A stretch of 64,000 bases of DNA. It comes from Streptomyces bathyalis. Its GTDB lineage: Bacteria > Actinomycetota > Actinomycetes > Streptomycetales > Streptomycetaceae. Below, one piece after another: positions 16,303 through 24,687 of the stretch; position 1 is the stretch's first letter, and every line of letters starts with the position of its first letter. The translations under genes and the position numbers were made by a program. The stretch covers positions 124,001 through 188,000 of the forward strand of contig NZ_CP048882.1 in NCBI RefSeq assembly GCF_015910445.1, in the 5' to 3' direction. The notes beneath the pieces were generated by a model that saw nothing but the letters and a program-made list of their open reading frames with translations, searched no databases and was not told the origin of the DNA.

Positions 16303-16435
16303 TGCTCACCTCGGCGCCTGACAACCACTCGCTCCCAGCCCTGTCTCAGTCCTCATCGCCGGGAGCCCCGCTCGTGCTCGCGTCATGCGCTCGGGCGCGA
16401 GTGAGCAGGGTTCACGCTGCTGGCAGTCGTGGTCG

Positions 16436-16471
16436 CGGCCGGGCAGCGGCTTGTGTCGCTGCCCGGCCGCG
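16436..16471. terminator. Strong bidirectional hairpin terminator
   Basis: GCGGCCGGGCAGCG pairs perfectly with CGCTGCCCGGCCGC around an 8-nt loop. It lies immediately beyond the stop of the minus-strand beta-helix gene and would also stop plus-strand reading from the relaxase side. Confidence 0.75.
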
Positions 16472-16487
16472 GGGTGGATCTTGGTGG

Positions 16488-17855
16488 TCAGCCTGTGCAG
16501 CCGGGGATGCTGCCGGGGGGTGCGCAGTTGTCGGGGGTGTTGCTGGTGACACTGCTGCCGGTGAGGAGTACCTCACCGCTTTCCTCGAGGATGCCACCGC
16601 CGCTTCCGGGGCCTCCGGTGGCGTGGTTGGCGGTGACGCGCGTGCTGACGAGCGCCGCGGTGCTGTTATCTGCGTTGCGGAGGCCGCCACCGGTTACGGC
16701 CTGGTTGTTGCTGATGGTGCTGGAGTTGACATTCAGGCTGGCGCCTCCGACGTTGTCGATGCCGCCGCCGTTACCACCGCTGGTGTTGCCGCTGATGGGG
16801 GTGCCGGTGAAGGTCACGTTGCCGCCGCCATTTTCGATGCCGCCGCCGTCGGAGTTGGCCGTGTTGTTGCGGAGTGCTCCTTGCCTCATGGTCATCGTGC
16901 CGGCGGCGCGGATGCCGCCTCCAGCGTTGGTGGCTTCGTTGTTTTGGATGATGGTTTGGGACAGGGAGAGCTGGCCGCTTGGGCTGTCGATGCCGCCGCC
17001 GTTCTCCGCGGTGTTGCCGCTGATGGTTCCGCCGGTGAGGGTGGTGTTCGCGCCCAGGCCGCTGAACATGCCGCCCCCGCGTACGGCGGTGTTGTTGCTG
17101 ATGGTGCTGGAGGCGACCTTCAGCGTGTTGCTTCCGAAGGCGTCGATGCCGCCTCCGAAACGGGCGCTGGTGTTGCCGGCGATGGTGGTGCCGGTGAAGG
17201 TGGCGTCCCCGCCGTTTTCGATGCCGCCGCCGTCGTCGGCGGCGGTGTTGTTGCGGAGTGCTCCCCTTGTCATGGTCATCGTGCTGCCGAGGTGTTCGAT
17301 GCCGCCTCCGAAGTTGTTAGTGGCCTCGTTGCCCTCGACGTTGGTTTGGGTCAGGGAAAGCTGGCCGTCGCCGAAGTTGGCGATGCCGCCACCGCCTCCT
17401 GCCTCGTTGTTGCTGATGGTGCCGCCGGTGAGAGCGACCCTGCCGGTGCTGGAGATGGCGCCGCCATCACTGGTTGTTCCGAGTTGTCCGCCGGTGATGC
17501 TGATACGGGTCAGGTTGAGGCTGCCGCCGCTGTCGACTTCGAAGATGCGGAAGTTGTCAGCGGCGCTGGCGGAGCGTTCGATGGTGGCGCCGTTGGAGGC
17601 GATACGCACGTTGCCGGTGATGACGGGGAGTCCGTTCTCGCCGTTGTCGATCTCGGTGAGGGTGTAGGTGCAGCCGGTGGCGAGGACGATCTGCACCCCG
17701 GTCGTGTTCGCCTGGTCGATGGCGTCCTTGAGGGCGGGGATGTTGTTGCAGGGGACGAGGGTCGCTGCGTGTGCTTGTTGCGCGGGCAGGAGGGCCAGGC
17801 CGAGGGCGAGGCCGACGGCGGCACTCAGTCCGCCCCGCTTCCATGTCGTTGTCAT
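16488..17855 (-). CDS. Secreted right-handed beta-helix repeat protein
   Basis: 455 residues with a clear Sec signal peptide (MTTTWKRGGLSAAVGLALGL through AQQAHA, about 1-30). The mature part is made of ~14 imperfect repeats of about 25 residues of the form T-I-S-N-N-x-A-x-x-G-G-G-I, the pectate-lyase/PMP-like parallel beta-helix found in polymorphic outer-membrane and adhesin-like proteins. No catalytic residues for a polysaccharide lyase are evident, and no membrane anchor or sortase motif is seen, so it is probably released or wall-associated. A perfect hairpin terminator follows. Substrate or partner unknown. Confidence 0.85.
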   Translation of the reverse strand: MTTTWKRGGLSAAVGLALGLALLPAQQAHAATLVPCNNIPALKDAIDQANTTGVQIVLATGCTYTLTEIDNGENGLPVITGNVRIASNGATIERSASAADNFRIFEVDSGGSLNLTRISITGGQLGTTSDGGAISSTGRVALTGGTISNNEAGGGGGIANFGDGQLSLTQTNVEGNEATNNFGGGIEHLGSTMTMTRGALRNNTAADDGGGIENGGDATFTGTTIAGNTSARFGGGIDAFGSNTLKVASSTISNNTAVRGGGMFSGLGANTTLTGGTISGNTAENGGGIDSPSGQLSLSQTIIQNNEATNAGGGIRAAGTMTMRQGALRNNTANSDGGGIENGGGNVTFTGTPISGNTSGGNGGGIDNVGGASLNVNSSTISNNQAVTGGGLRNADNSTAALVSTRVTANHATGGPGSGGGILEESGEVLLTGSSVTSNTPDNCAPPGSIPGCTG

Positions 17856-18286
17856 GCGGAGAGTCCCGTCTTCCGTGGAGGGTGGGGAATGTCTGCGTGA
17901 TCACTCCGGATGATGCTGTGACACCGAGTCGCTGCTGGTGGCTGGTGCTGCGGGCGAAGATGCTGGGCCATCCAAGGTGCGGCTGTCGCGAGATCAACCA
18001 GCTGGCGCTGGATGAGCCGGCAGCCTCCTCGCTCCGGGGAGATGATTCCCCGTCATGAAAATCAGACAAAGTAACCACACCGCCGCGCCCTCGGCACAGT
18101 CGACTCCGGTCTCCTATCCCTGACCCACGGTGCAAAGTAGCGAGACGCTCATGCGCTGGTCTGCCTGTACCGTCGCTCCTCGCAGTCGTCCCAGGCGATC
18201 TCGTACTTGGTGCCGTGGTTGGCGCTGGCCGTCGCCGTCAGCTTCCTCACCCTCACCTCACCCACAATCCCGAAAAGGAGCCCGGC

Positions 18287-18800
18287 ATGTTCATGCAACC
18301 CTGGGATGCCGCCCTGGACGACGCCGAATGGCAGACGTGGATCGCCGACGGCCACGACTTCGGCGTCCTCAGCGTCAACGGCCTGCCCAGCCAAGCGCCC
18401 ATGGCCGTGCCCACCCACTTCACCGTCGACGCCGGTGCCCTGCTGGTCCACCTCGCCCGGCCCAACCCTGCCTGGAAGGCGATCGAGGCCGATCCGAAGG
18501 TCACCTCCACCGTCACCAGCGACTACGCGTTCATCCCCGGCCTCTGGCGCGCCAAGCCCGGCATCCCGCCCACCGACGGCCGTCCCTACCAGCTATTACG
18601 CGGCCGTCCAGTTCACCTGCTGGGCCACGATCGTCGACGAGCCCGGGGCCGAGGCCGAGCTGCTGCGCCGCCAGATGGCCCACTTCCAGCCCGACGGCGA
18701 CCACGCCCCCATCGACCCCGACCAGCCGCCGTACGGGCGGATGCTGCCCGGCATTCGGGCGCAGGGCGCCGGCTGCTGGGGTGGAGGCGTGAAACTGTAA
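18287..18800 (+). pseudogene. PaiB-like FMN-binding protein, frameshifted and truncated
   Basis: From ATG 18287 (AAGGAG site) the frame gives MFMQPWDAALDDAEWQTWIA, then the PaiB/flavin-reductase-like body up to PGIPPTDG. The frame one base on then continues VPTSYYAAVQFTCWATIVDE and runs to YGRMLPGIRA. Removing one C at GGCCGT (~18583) restores it. After LPGIRA the usual last ~50 residues of PaiB are missing and the frame stops at 18800, so besides the indel there is real 3' loss. PaiB proteins are negative regulators or FMN-binding proteins; this copy is probably non-functional. Confidence 0.65.
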
Positions 18801-18903
18801 CGGCCTCTACAGATCATGGCTCGGCACGGCGCATCACCTTCATCGTCTGGAGGATGCCGTCGGGCTCCGGGTAATTCCAAGCACGGTTCGGCGCTTGAGG
18901 TGC

Positions 18904-19614
18904 TCACCGTGTCAGCTGTGCGGCGGCGACCGCGTCGGCCGGAGACCCGTGCCAGGGGGCGCCGTGAGCGGGGAGTACCCACGAGGCTTGCAGCTCTGTG
19001 AGGCGCTCCAGTGACGAGAGCGCCGCTTGGGGGTCTTGGGAGAAGGGCGCCGGCTGAGGGCCCCTGCGTCCGGTGAGCAAGTGGCGGGTGACGAAGGCGT
19101 CGCCGATCATGACGGCGTCGGCGATGGGGACGTGAATGGCGATGCTGCCGGGAGAGTGGCCCGGAAGTCCGATGACTTTGGGCTTTCCTGGGAGGGGCAG
19201 GACGTCTCCGTCCGCGATCTGGTCGACTTGTTGGACGTGTCTCGCGCGGAGGCCGTCCTTGCGGAGGGCGTAGGCGAAGAAGCCCATGGTCGGTCCCAGG
19301 CGCATGGGGCCGGTGGTCGCCTTGGGTCTTGCGCCGGTTCGGGCCTGGTCGGCGTCGGCAGCGTGCACGTAGACCGGCACGCCGTGCTGGTCACGCAGTC
19401 TTTCTGCGAAGCCGATGTGGTCGCAGTCCCCGTGGGTGAGGATCAGGCCCTTGATGTCGGAGAGCCGCTTGCCGAGCGCGGTGACTTCTTTGTGCAGATC
19501 ACGCCAGTGGCCGGGAAATCCCGCATCGATGAGGGTGATTCCCTCCGGGGTGTCGATGAGGTATGTCGCGACAATGTCGTTGCCGAGGCGGTGGAGGTGG
19601 GGTGCGAGTTGCAT
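18904..19614 (-). CDS. Metallo-beta-lactamase-fold hydrolase
   Basis: 236 residues. ILTHGDCDHIGFA (residues 58-70) is the metal site, here H-x-D-x-D-H with Asp where most members have the second His. A GLPGHSPGSIAIHVP strand and VMIGDAFVTR supply the third metal ligands, and VLPAHGAPW is the C-terminal His. Enzymes of this type hydrolyse thioesters, lactones or glutathione adducts. It is transcribed with the SDR gene upstream on the same strand (33-bp gap), which suggests a small detoxification or metabolite-modifying pair controlled by the MarR protein next door. Confidence 0.88.
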   Translation of the reverse strand: MQLAPHLHRLGNDIVATYLIDTPEGITLIDAGFPGHWRDLHKEVTALGKRLSDIKGLILTHGDCDHIGFAERLRDQHGVPVYVHAADADQARTGARPKATTGPMRLGPTMGFFAYALRKDGLRARHVQQVDQIADGDVLPLPGKPKVIGLPGHSPGSIAIHVPIADAVMIGDAFVTRHLLTGRRGPQPAPFSQDPQAALSSLERLTELQASWVLPAHGAPWHGSPADAVAAAQLTR

Positions 19615-19647
19615 GGCCTGCTTCTTTCCTGCGTAGGGAGCCTGCGG

Positions 19648-20553
19648 CTATGGCCTGTCCTTGGGGGCATGGCTTGCGGGGCGTGCGCTGTCCAGCTGGT
19701 ACATGCGTCTGTTCATCGCGACCCTGGCTGCCCGTGGGAGCCGGGTGATCACGTGATCGATGAGGCTCGCGTCGATACCGAGGTTGTTCTTGAACCGCGG
19801 TTTCGGCTTGTCCACGATTCGGTGGAGCTTGTGGGCGACCTTCTCGGGAGTGGCGAGCATGGGCATTGCCTCGGAGCGGGCGCTCATCGTCGCGTAGTGA
19901 TCGAAGAGGTCTTGGTATCGCGCTCGGCCCTCGGCCGGCATCGTGTCCAAGGCCGCCGAGCCGTCCCCGGTGGTTTTCGCCAGAAGGGGTGTCTTGGTGA
20001 TTCCCGGTATGGCGAGGACCGTGTGGATGTCGAGGAGGCGCAGGTCGTAGAACATGGATTCGGTGAGCCCGATCACTGCGAATTTTGATGCGTTGTAGAA
20101 GGCGATGAAGGGCGACGCCATGAGGCCGGCCCATGATGCGATGTTCACTACCCGTGCTTTCACGTGGTTGCTCTTGTTGTGGGCGATGAGCAGGGGGATG
20201 AATGTCTGGGTGATGCGGTAGGGGGCTATGACGTTGACTTCCATGACCTCTCGTGCGCGCTTCTCGTCGAGGTACTCGAACGGGGCCGAGTAGGTGATGC
20301 CGGCGTTGTTGAGCACGGCGTAGAGCCCGTCTCCTCCCACCGCCTCCGCAACGGCCGCGTACGCCCGCTCAAGATCGGCAGCATCGGTCACGTCCATCCG
20401 GATGGGGTGGACGTTGTCGGTGGCCGCGAGCTCGCCTCGGTGGTCGTCGGCTCGATAGGTGGCGAATACTTGGTAGCCCTGCGAGGCGAACTCGGTTGTG
20501 GCTGCGCGCCCGATGCCGGATGTGGCGCCCGTGATCAGGATTGACTTCTTCAT
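19648..20553 (-). CDS. Short-chain dehydrogenase/reductase (SDR)
   Basis: 301 residues. TGATSGIG (8-15) is the NAD(P)-binding glycine motif, VLNNAGITYSAP is the structural N-N-A-G, and the Ser (VVNIASWAG) and YNASK supply the catalytic Ser-Tyr-Lys. The C-terminal extension (TPEKVAHKLHRIVDKPKPRF) is like that of the classical SDRs of about 280-300 aa. I start at ATG 20553, which has AGGTGGAG upstream. It is the upstream partner of the MBL hydrolase and is followed upstream by the MarR gene, all on the minus strand. Confidence 0.9.
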   Translation of the reverse strand: MKKSILITGATSGIGRAATTEFASQGYQVFATYRADDHRGELAATDNVHPIRMDVTDAADLERAYAAVAEAVGGDGLYAVLNNAGITYSAPFEYLDEKRAREVMEVNVIAPYRITQTFIPLLIAHNKSNHVKARVVNIASWAGLMASPFIAFYNASKFAVIGLTESMFYDLRLLDIHTVLAIPGITKTPLLAKTTGDGSAALDTMPAEGRARYQDLFDHYATMSARSEAMPMLATPEKVAHKLHRIVDKPKPRFKNNLGIDASLIDHVITRLPRAARVAMNRRMYQLDSARPASHAPKDRP

Positions 20554-20703
20554 ACTCCACCTGCCTCTTGATGTCGGGGATGGCAGATGACCGGAATGGT
20601 CTGCCGCTCTTGTCGAGGTAGTCGGGCTGTGAGGCGGCGATGGGATGAAGTCCGGCCGGTCGGGCCGGTCTTTCTCGTCGGCCATGGAGCGGGCCTCGAG
20701 GGA

Positions 20704-21159
20704 TCAGTCGGTCGGACGAGATTCACTTCCGTCTTCGTGCTGCCGCATCTGCTCCATGAGCCGGTGCAGCAGTACGCGCGCAGCGGTGATCTCGTTCGGA
20801 GGGACGCCGGCAGTGAGCATCTCGTGGAACTGGGCAGCTCGGGTCGTGATCCTCTGCAGGGTTTCCTGCCCGGCAGGGGTGAGCGAGAGGAGCGGAGAGC
20901 TTCGGTGATCCGGGTTGGACCGGAATACCGCCAGGTCTTCGCGCACCAGGTCGTTGGCGACACGTTGCACCCCCTGGCGGGTGATGCCGAGCCGTCGGGC
21001 CGCCTGCGCCACGCTGCGCGGGCTGTCGGAGACGACACTCAGCAGCTGCCATCGAGCCTGCGTCTGCCCTTCCGCCCCGGCGATGGCCTCCCCTGACCGG
21101 CGCAGCAGACCTGCCGCCTCGTAGATGTCAGCCACCAGCAGGGCCATCTCATCAGCCAT
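20704..21159 (-). CDS. MarR-family transcriptional regulator
   Basis: 151 residues with the winged helix of the MarR family: SVAQAARRLGITRQGVQRVA (recognition helix) and a wing around FRSNPDHRSSPLLSLTPAGQ, flanked by dimerization helices. I start at ATG 21159 (MADEMALLV) rather than 13 codons upstream. A TGACAA-N4-TTGTCA dyad lies 23 bp upstream of the start and is the probable autoregulatory operator. Likely targets are its own gene, the SDR/MBL pair downstream and the divergent DUF1398-like gene. Confidence 0.88.
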   Translation of the reverse strand: MADEMALLVADIYEAAGLLRRSGEAIAGAEGQTQARWQLLSVVSDSPRSVAQAARRLGITRQGVQRVANDLVREDLAVFRSNPDHRSSPLLSLTPAGQETLQRITTRAAQFHEMLTAGVPPNEITAARVLLHRLMEQMRQHEDGSESRPTD

Positions 21160-21181
21160 GCATGCACGCCTCCTCGCTCTT

Positions 21182-21218
21182 TGACAACATATTGTCATTC
21201 CGTATATCTATTGTCAAT
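21182..21218. promoter_or_regulatory. MarR-type operator between divergent genes
   Basis: TGACAACATATTGTCA at 21182-21197 is a perfect inverted repeat (TGACAA-N4-TTGTCA), and a second half site TTGTCAAT lies at 21211-21218. The region is AT-rich against its surroundings. The minus-strand sequence also reads TTGACA, so the operator probably covers the marR -35 element. Confidence 0.65.
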
Positions 21219-21266
21219 CGGATCGGGCGAACCGCGCCCGGCGCACACGCCGTACTGGAGACGTCC

Positions 21267-21680
21267 ATGGATCACGCGATCAAGAACCTGGAGGCCGCTA
21301 TGGAGCGTGCGGCCGCTGTACGACCCAAGGTCGCCGGCTTCCCGTACCTGGCCGAGACGCTCCGGCAGTACGGGGTCACCCGTTGCCGGATGGCTGTCCC
21401 GTCGAATGCGATGCTCTACCTCACCGGAGCCGGTCCAGTCGCCGTCCAGGGCGAGCCTCTGGTCGCGGGCATGGTCAGCGTCTCGAGGTTCGACCGCCGG
21501 ACGCTCATTGCAGCGCTGCGCGCGGACCAGGCGGGCGAGACCACCTTCCCCGAGTTCGTCCAGGGCTGCTGGGAGGCCGGCGTGGTCTGGTATGACGTCG
21601 ACCTGGACACGCGGACCTGCACCTACTACGGGGCCGATGGGGACAGCTACACCGAGACCTACCCCGCAGTCGAAGTCTGA
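21267..21680 (+). CDS. DUF1398-like protein, 137 aa
   Basis: The sequence MDHAIKNLEAAMERAAAVRP, then FPYLAETLRQYGVTRCRMAV and TFPEFVQGCWEAGVVWYDVD matches the pattern of DUF1398 / YbcV-like proteins (phage-inhibition annotated in some genomes), with the typical C-terminal Y-Y-G-x-x-G-x-x-Y. ATG 21267 follows GGAG. It is divergent from marR and shares its operator, so it is probably repressed by MarR. Biochemical function unknown. Confidence 0.75.
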   Translation: MDHAIKNLEAAMERAAAVRPKVAGFPYLAETLRQYGVTRCRMAVPSNAMLYLTGAGPVAVQGEPLVAGMVSVSRFDRRTLIAALRADQAGETTFPEFVQGCWEAGVVWYDVDLDTRTCTYYGADGDSYTETYPAVEV

Positions 21681-21975
21681 CGGCCAAGCCGCTCCCTGGG
21701 CTTCCTCCCCGCACTGGCCGGGGCGAGCAGCACACACGATCGTCGACTCACCAGGCCAACGTCCCGGGCCAGCAGGGGACGTTCACCCCTCCGAACTGTC
21801 CCCGCAGCATGCCCCTTCGCGCTTTCGACGCGGTGGGGCGGGGGCGACGTCGGCCGCATGCCCGGTCATCAATTGTCAGCGCCTGATGAGATCGGAATGT
21901 GAATGCGTCTAGAGCGGAAGGCCCGGGGCCTGTTTGCATGGCCCCTGAACAAGCAATCCCGGAGGTGAGGGCTAC

Positions 21976-22620
21976 ATGGTGCCTATGGAGAGCCTTCTTA
22001 CCTTCGCGGCCATGTCGCTACTGGTGATCGTGGTTCCCGGGCCGAGCGTCCTGTTCGTGATTGGCAGAGCCCTCGCGCACGGACGTCGCACGGCGCTCGC
22101 GACAGTCCTGGGCAACATGGTCGGTTCGTACCTCCTTGTCGTGGCGGTGGCCTGGGGCCTCGGGGTGCTGGTTGAAGGCTCGGCGACGGTGTTCATGGGT
22201 GTGAAACTGGCCGGAGCGGCGTATCTCGTATTCCTCGGCGTACAGGCATTCCGGCACCGCAAGGAGGTGCGCGCGGCGGACATGGAGCTCCCAGCCGGTG
22301 AGCAGCGCAGCGATCGGCGCACGGTCCTGGACGGCATCTTTGTGGGCGTTACCAACCCGAAGGGCATCGTCTTCTTCGCGGCCGTGCTGCCGCAGTTCGT
22401 GGATCACGAGGCGGGCCACGTACCCGTCCAGATGATGGTGTTGGGCCTGGTCCCGGTCGCCATCGGCATGATGACGGACACCCTGTGGGGCTTGGGAGCC
22501 TCGGCGGCCCGTTCCTGGTTCGCCCGCTCGGACCGCCGCCTGTCGATGGTCGGCGGGACGGGCGGCTTCGCAATGATCGGCCTGGGCGTAACGGTTGCAG
22601 CCACGGGCCGTACCGACTAG
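21976..22620 (+). CDS. LysE/RhtB-family amino-acid or metabolite exporter
   Basis: 214 residues with about six membrane helices. The first helix ends VVPGPSVLFVIGRAL, and TNPKGIVFFAAVLPQFVD is the second LysE signature (N-P-K-x-x-x-F). The family exports amino acids or homoserine lactone-like compounds. GGAGGTGAG precedes the start by 4-10 nt. The gap 21681-21975 holds no gene that I can see. Substrate cannot be inferred. Confidence 0.9.
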   Translation: MVPMESLLTFAAMSLLVIVVPGPSVLFVIGRALAHGRRTALATVLGNMVGSYLLVVAVAWGLGVLVEGSATVFMGVKLAGAAYLVFLGVQAFRHRKEVRAADMELPAGEQRSDRRTVLDGIFVGVTNPKGIVFFAAVLPQFVDHEAGHVPVQMMVLGLVPVAIGMMTDTLWGLGASAARSWFARSDRRLSMVGGTGGFAMIGLGVTVAATGRTD

Positions 22621-22639
22621 CACCTGTCCTGTAAGTCGT

Positions 22640-22950
22640 CTAGCTGACTAATCCTTTGAGGCCGTTGAGGACGTGCGTGAGGCCGCGTTCGAAGCGGACG
22701 TCGTTGTCGAGGTCAGTGGCCTCGTGGATGACGCGGCTGAGCTGCGGATAGGCGCCGGTGCGCAGGATGTCGTGGAGGTAGGGCCCAACAGTGGTGCGCC
22801 ATTGCTCCTCGGTCAGGCCGGAGCGGCGCTGGATGTTCACCTCGGCGAGTTCCCGCTACGGCACCGAGCACGTAGCGGTCGACCACGCATGTGTCCGCGC
22901 AGGTCACAGCGCCGCAGGACGGACGCCACCGGGCCGGTGAAGTTCAGGAA
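22640..22950 (-). pseudogene. TetR-family regulator, C-terminal remnant with frameshift
   Basis: The last 66 codons (22640-22840) read VNIQRRSGLTEEQWRTTVGP and YPQLSRVIHEATDLDNDVRF, ending FERGLTHVLNGLKGLVS, the C-terminal domain of Tet-type repressors. The preceding part, VVDRYVLGAVAG, is in another frame; removing one G from the GGG at ~22853 joins them as VAELAEVN. The DNA-binding N-terminus is missing, because the region 5' of it is occupied by the plus-strand gene starting at 23024. It is therefore truncated as well as shifted. Confidence 0.6.
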
Positions 22951-23023
22951 TCTTTGTCTAGAAACTGTCGCGGTGTCGCGAGATGATCTGGGTGACCTTG
23001 CAGGACGGATGAGAGGGGATCGA

Positions 23024-23464
23024 ATGTTCCGACGCATGCGCGAACGCCGGGAGCGGGACCGGATCTACGAAGAGCAGATGCACAGAGCGCTCGCGGAGCA
23101 TGACCGCATCTCCCGCGAGATCCCGCTCTCCCGGAGCGCGTCGACAGCCGCACAATCTCCCTCCGTGGAGGAGGAATTCCTTCCCAGGGAGCTGTGGGCA
23201 CACACGCGTGAGGATCTTGCCGGGATGATGATTCGCTACGACCAGCCGCTCGTCATCGAGGGCGAGGTCCGCGAGTGCCCGCAGTGCGGTTCGTACCGGC
23301 CGTGGGTCGTCTACATCACGGGCGAGGACGTCTGGCTGCGCTGCCCGGGCGGGCATGATACGTATGAACCGAGGCTGGATGCGGTCTGGTTCAACCGCAA
23401 CAGCGGGCCCGTCAGGGACCTCCACGCCAGTCTCGAAGACGGCATCAAGGCCGTCGGCCTCTGA
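23024..23464 (+). CDS. Hypothetical protein with a Cys-pair motif, 146 aa
   Basis: ATG 23024 has an AGAGGGG site. Residues 1-30 are basic and helical (FRRMRERRERDRIYEEQMHR). The C-terminal half contains VRECPQCGSYRPWVVYITGE and a later RCPGGH, so CxxC plus a further Cys/His, a possible zinc ribbon. It lies upstream of the lipoprotein gene on the same strand. No family recognised. Confidence 0.7.
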   Translation: MFRRMRERRERDRIYEEQMHRALAEHDRISREIPLSRSASTAAQSPSVEEEFLPRELWAHTREDLAGMMIRYDQPLVIEGEVRECPQCGSYRPWVVYITGEDVWLRCPGGHDTYEPRLDAVWFNRNSGPVRDLHASLEDGIKAVGL

Positions 23465-23543
23465 CCCCCATCCCTTCAACCCCCACGGCCGGAACTCCGG
23501 CCGGTCTGTCAGCACTTACCGCGACGACCCTGGGGGTTCCACC

Positions 23544-24254
23544 ATGCCCAAACGCGCCACCACCAACGCCGTGCTCGGCCTCGCCATCCTCTCCCTCCTC
23601 ACCATCACCAGCTGCTCCCCAAGCAGTCCCAACACCGGAGAGGACAAGGCGACATCCCCCACGCCAGACTCCTCGGCCCGATCCCGGCACGACGCGGCGC
23701 CGGCTGCGCCGCTCTCCTCCGGCCAGCTCGAGAAGCGGCTGCTGGACGCCGGGGACCTGGGCGAGGGATACACGCTCAAGCCCGAACGTCCCGTCGGCCA
23801 CGACGACATGACCGTGGTGGGATGCCCAGCGCTTCAGAAGCTGGGCGGTGACGCCGCAGCCGGCGGCACGCTGGCCTTCCCGCACCGAGCCAAGGTCACC
23901 TTCACCTATGCGGGCGGTACGGACGCGGAGGTGACCGAGGAGCTCTACAGCGACACCGAAGCCAAACTCTCGCAGGGCACTCGGCGGATCTTCGAGGCGA
24001 TGGGCTCCTGCCCGTCCTACCAGGTGACGGATGGCAGCACGCCCATCGAGGTCACGACGCAGACGACACCCATGGCGCGGAACGGCGAGGAACGGTGGGG
24101 CCAGCTCCTCACCTTCACCGGCGCCGGGCACAGCACCATCATCAAACAGACGGCCGTCAGGACCGGGAGCACCCTCGTGGTGGTCTCCGGCTCTCCCGGC
24201 CTGGTCGACACTCACCTGAACAAGGCGCTCCGCAAGGTGGTCGCCCGGGGCTGA
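23544..24254 (+). CDS. Secreted lipoprotein
   Basis: 236 residues. The N-terminus MPKRATTNAVLGLAILSLLT ends in a lipobox, ITSC (Cys24), so it should be lipidated on the outer face of the membrane. A Ser/Thr/Pro linker (about 30-60) precedes a folded domain with GDLGEGYTLKPERP and VVGCPALQKLGGD plus a second Cys in EAMGSCPSYQV, possibly one disulfide. The family is common in Streptomyces, with no known function. A 32-bp perfect hairpin terminator follows. Confidence 0.85.
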   Translation: MPKRATTNAVLGLAILSLLTITSCSPSSPNTGEDKATSPTPDSSARSRHDAAPAAPLSSGQLEKRLLDAGDLGEGYTLKPERPVGHDDMTVVGCPALQKLGGDAAAGGTLAFPHRAKVTFTYAGGTDAEVTEELYSDTEAKLSQGTRRIFEAMGSCPSYQVTDGSTPIEVTTQTTPMARNGEERWGQLLTFTGAGHSTIIKQTAVRTGSTLVVVSGSPGLVDTHLNKALRKVVARG

Positions 24255-24267
24255 GCCGCCTCACCGT

Positions 24268-24335
24268 GGCGCAACCAGCATGGCGTGGTGGCTGCTTCCT
24301 GCGGGAAGCAGCCACCACGCCATGCTGGTTGCGCC
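24268..24335. terminator. Perfect 32-bp stem terminator
   Basis: The arms 24268-24299 and 24304-24335 are perfect reverse complements separated by a TGCG loop. It lies 14 nt after the lipoprotein stop. The stretch 24336-24684 holds only a weak ORF described separately. Confidence 0.8.
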
Positions 24336-24384
24336 GCCATCAGCTCGTCAGCCCTTTGGCACTCCGGGCGAAACGGGAGCAGCA

Positions 24385-24687
24385 TCACGAGATCACGAGC
24401 CGGGGAAGATACTCAGGAACTCGCGGACACGGCCCCGGCCGGCAGCCAGAACTGCGGCGATGAGGGCAGCAGGAGATCCACCTGGTGTGCCGAAGCGAGC
24501 TACAACGCTGGGCCACATTGGGGCAGACTGCACGAGATCCTCGCGGCACCCGATCTTCACGTGGCTGGATGATGCGTGGCGGGAACAAGACTCCGGTGCC
24601 CGGTAGCGCTCCTGGGTCCGCGTAGGTGACGATGCTGCTTGGGCAGCCGATGGTCACGTACCTGACGTCTTTCATTCTCCTGGTCAC
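24385..24687 (-). CDS. Possible coupled ORF downstream of the HTH regulator
   Basis: GTG at 24687 overlaps the stop of the regulator gene by GTGA. The first ~45 residues (VTRRMKDVRYVTIGCPSSIV then TYADPGALPGTGVLFPPRII) look protein-like, but the rest is arginine/cysteine-rich and resembles out-of-frame sequence, so the gene is probably truncated or shifted. Coding status is uncertain. Confidence 0.3.
   Translation of the reverse strand: MTRRMKDVRYVTIGCPSSIVTYADPGALPGTGVLFPPRIIQPREDRVPRGSRAVCPNVAQRCSSLRHTRWISCCPHRRSSGCRPGPCPRVPEYLPRLVIS

Noticed and set aside
16230..17900. 556- and 412-codon plus-strand ORFs opposite the beta-helix gene
   Set aside because: Repeat-derived antisense frames; the minus frame has a signal peptide and regular beta-helix repeats.
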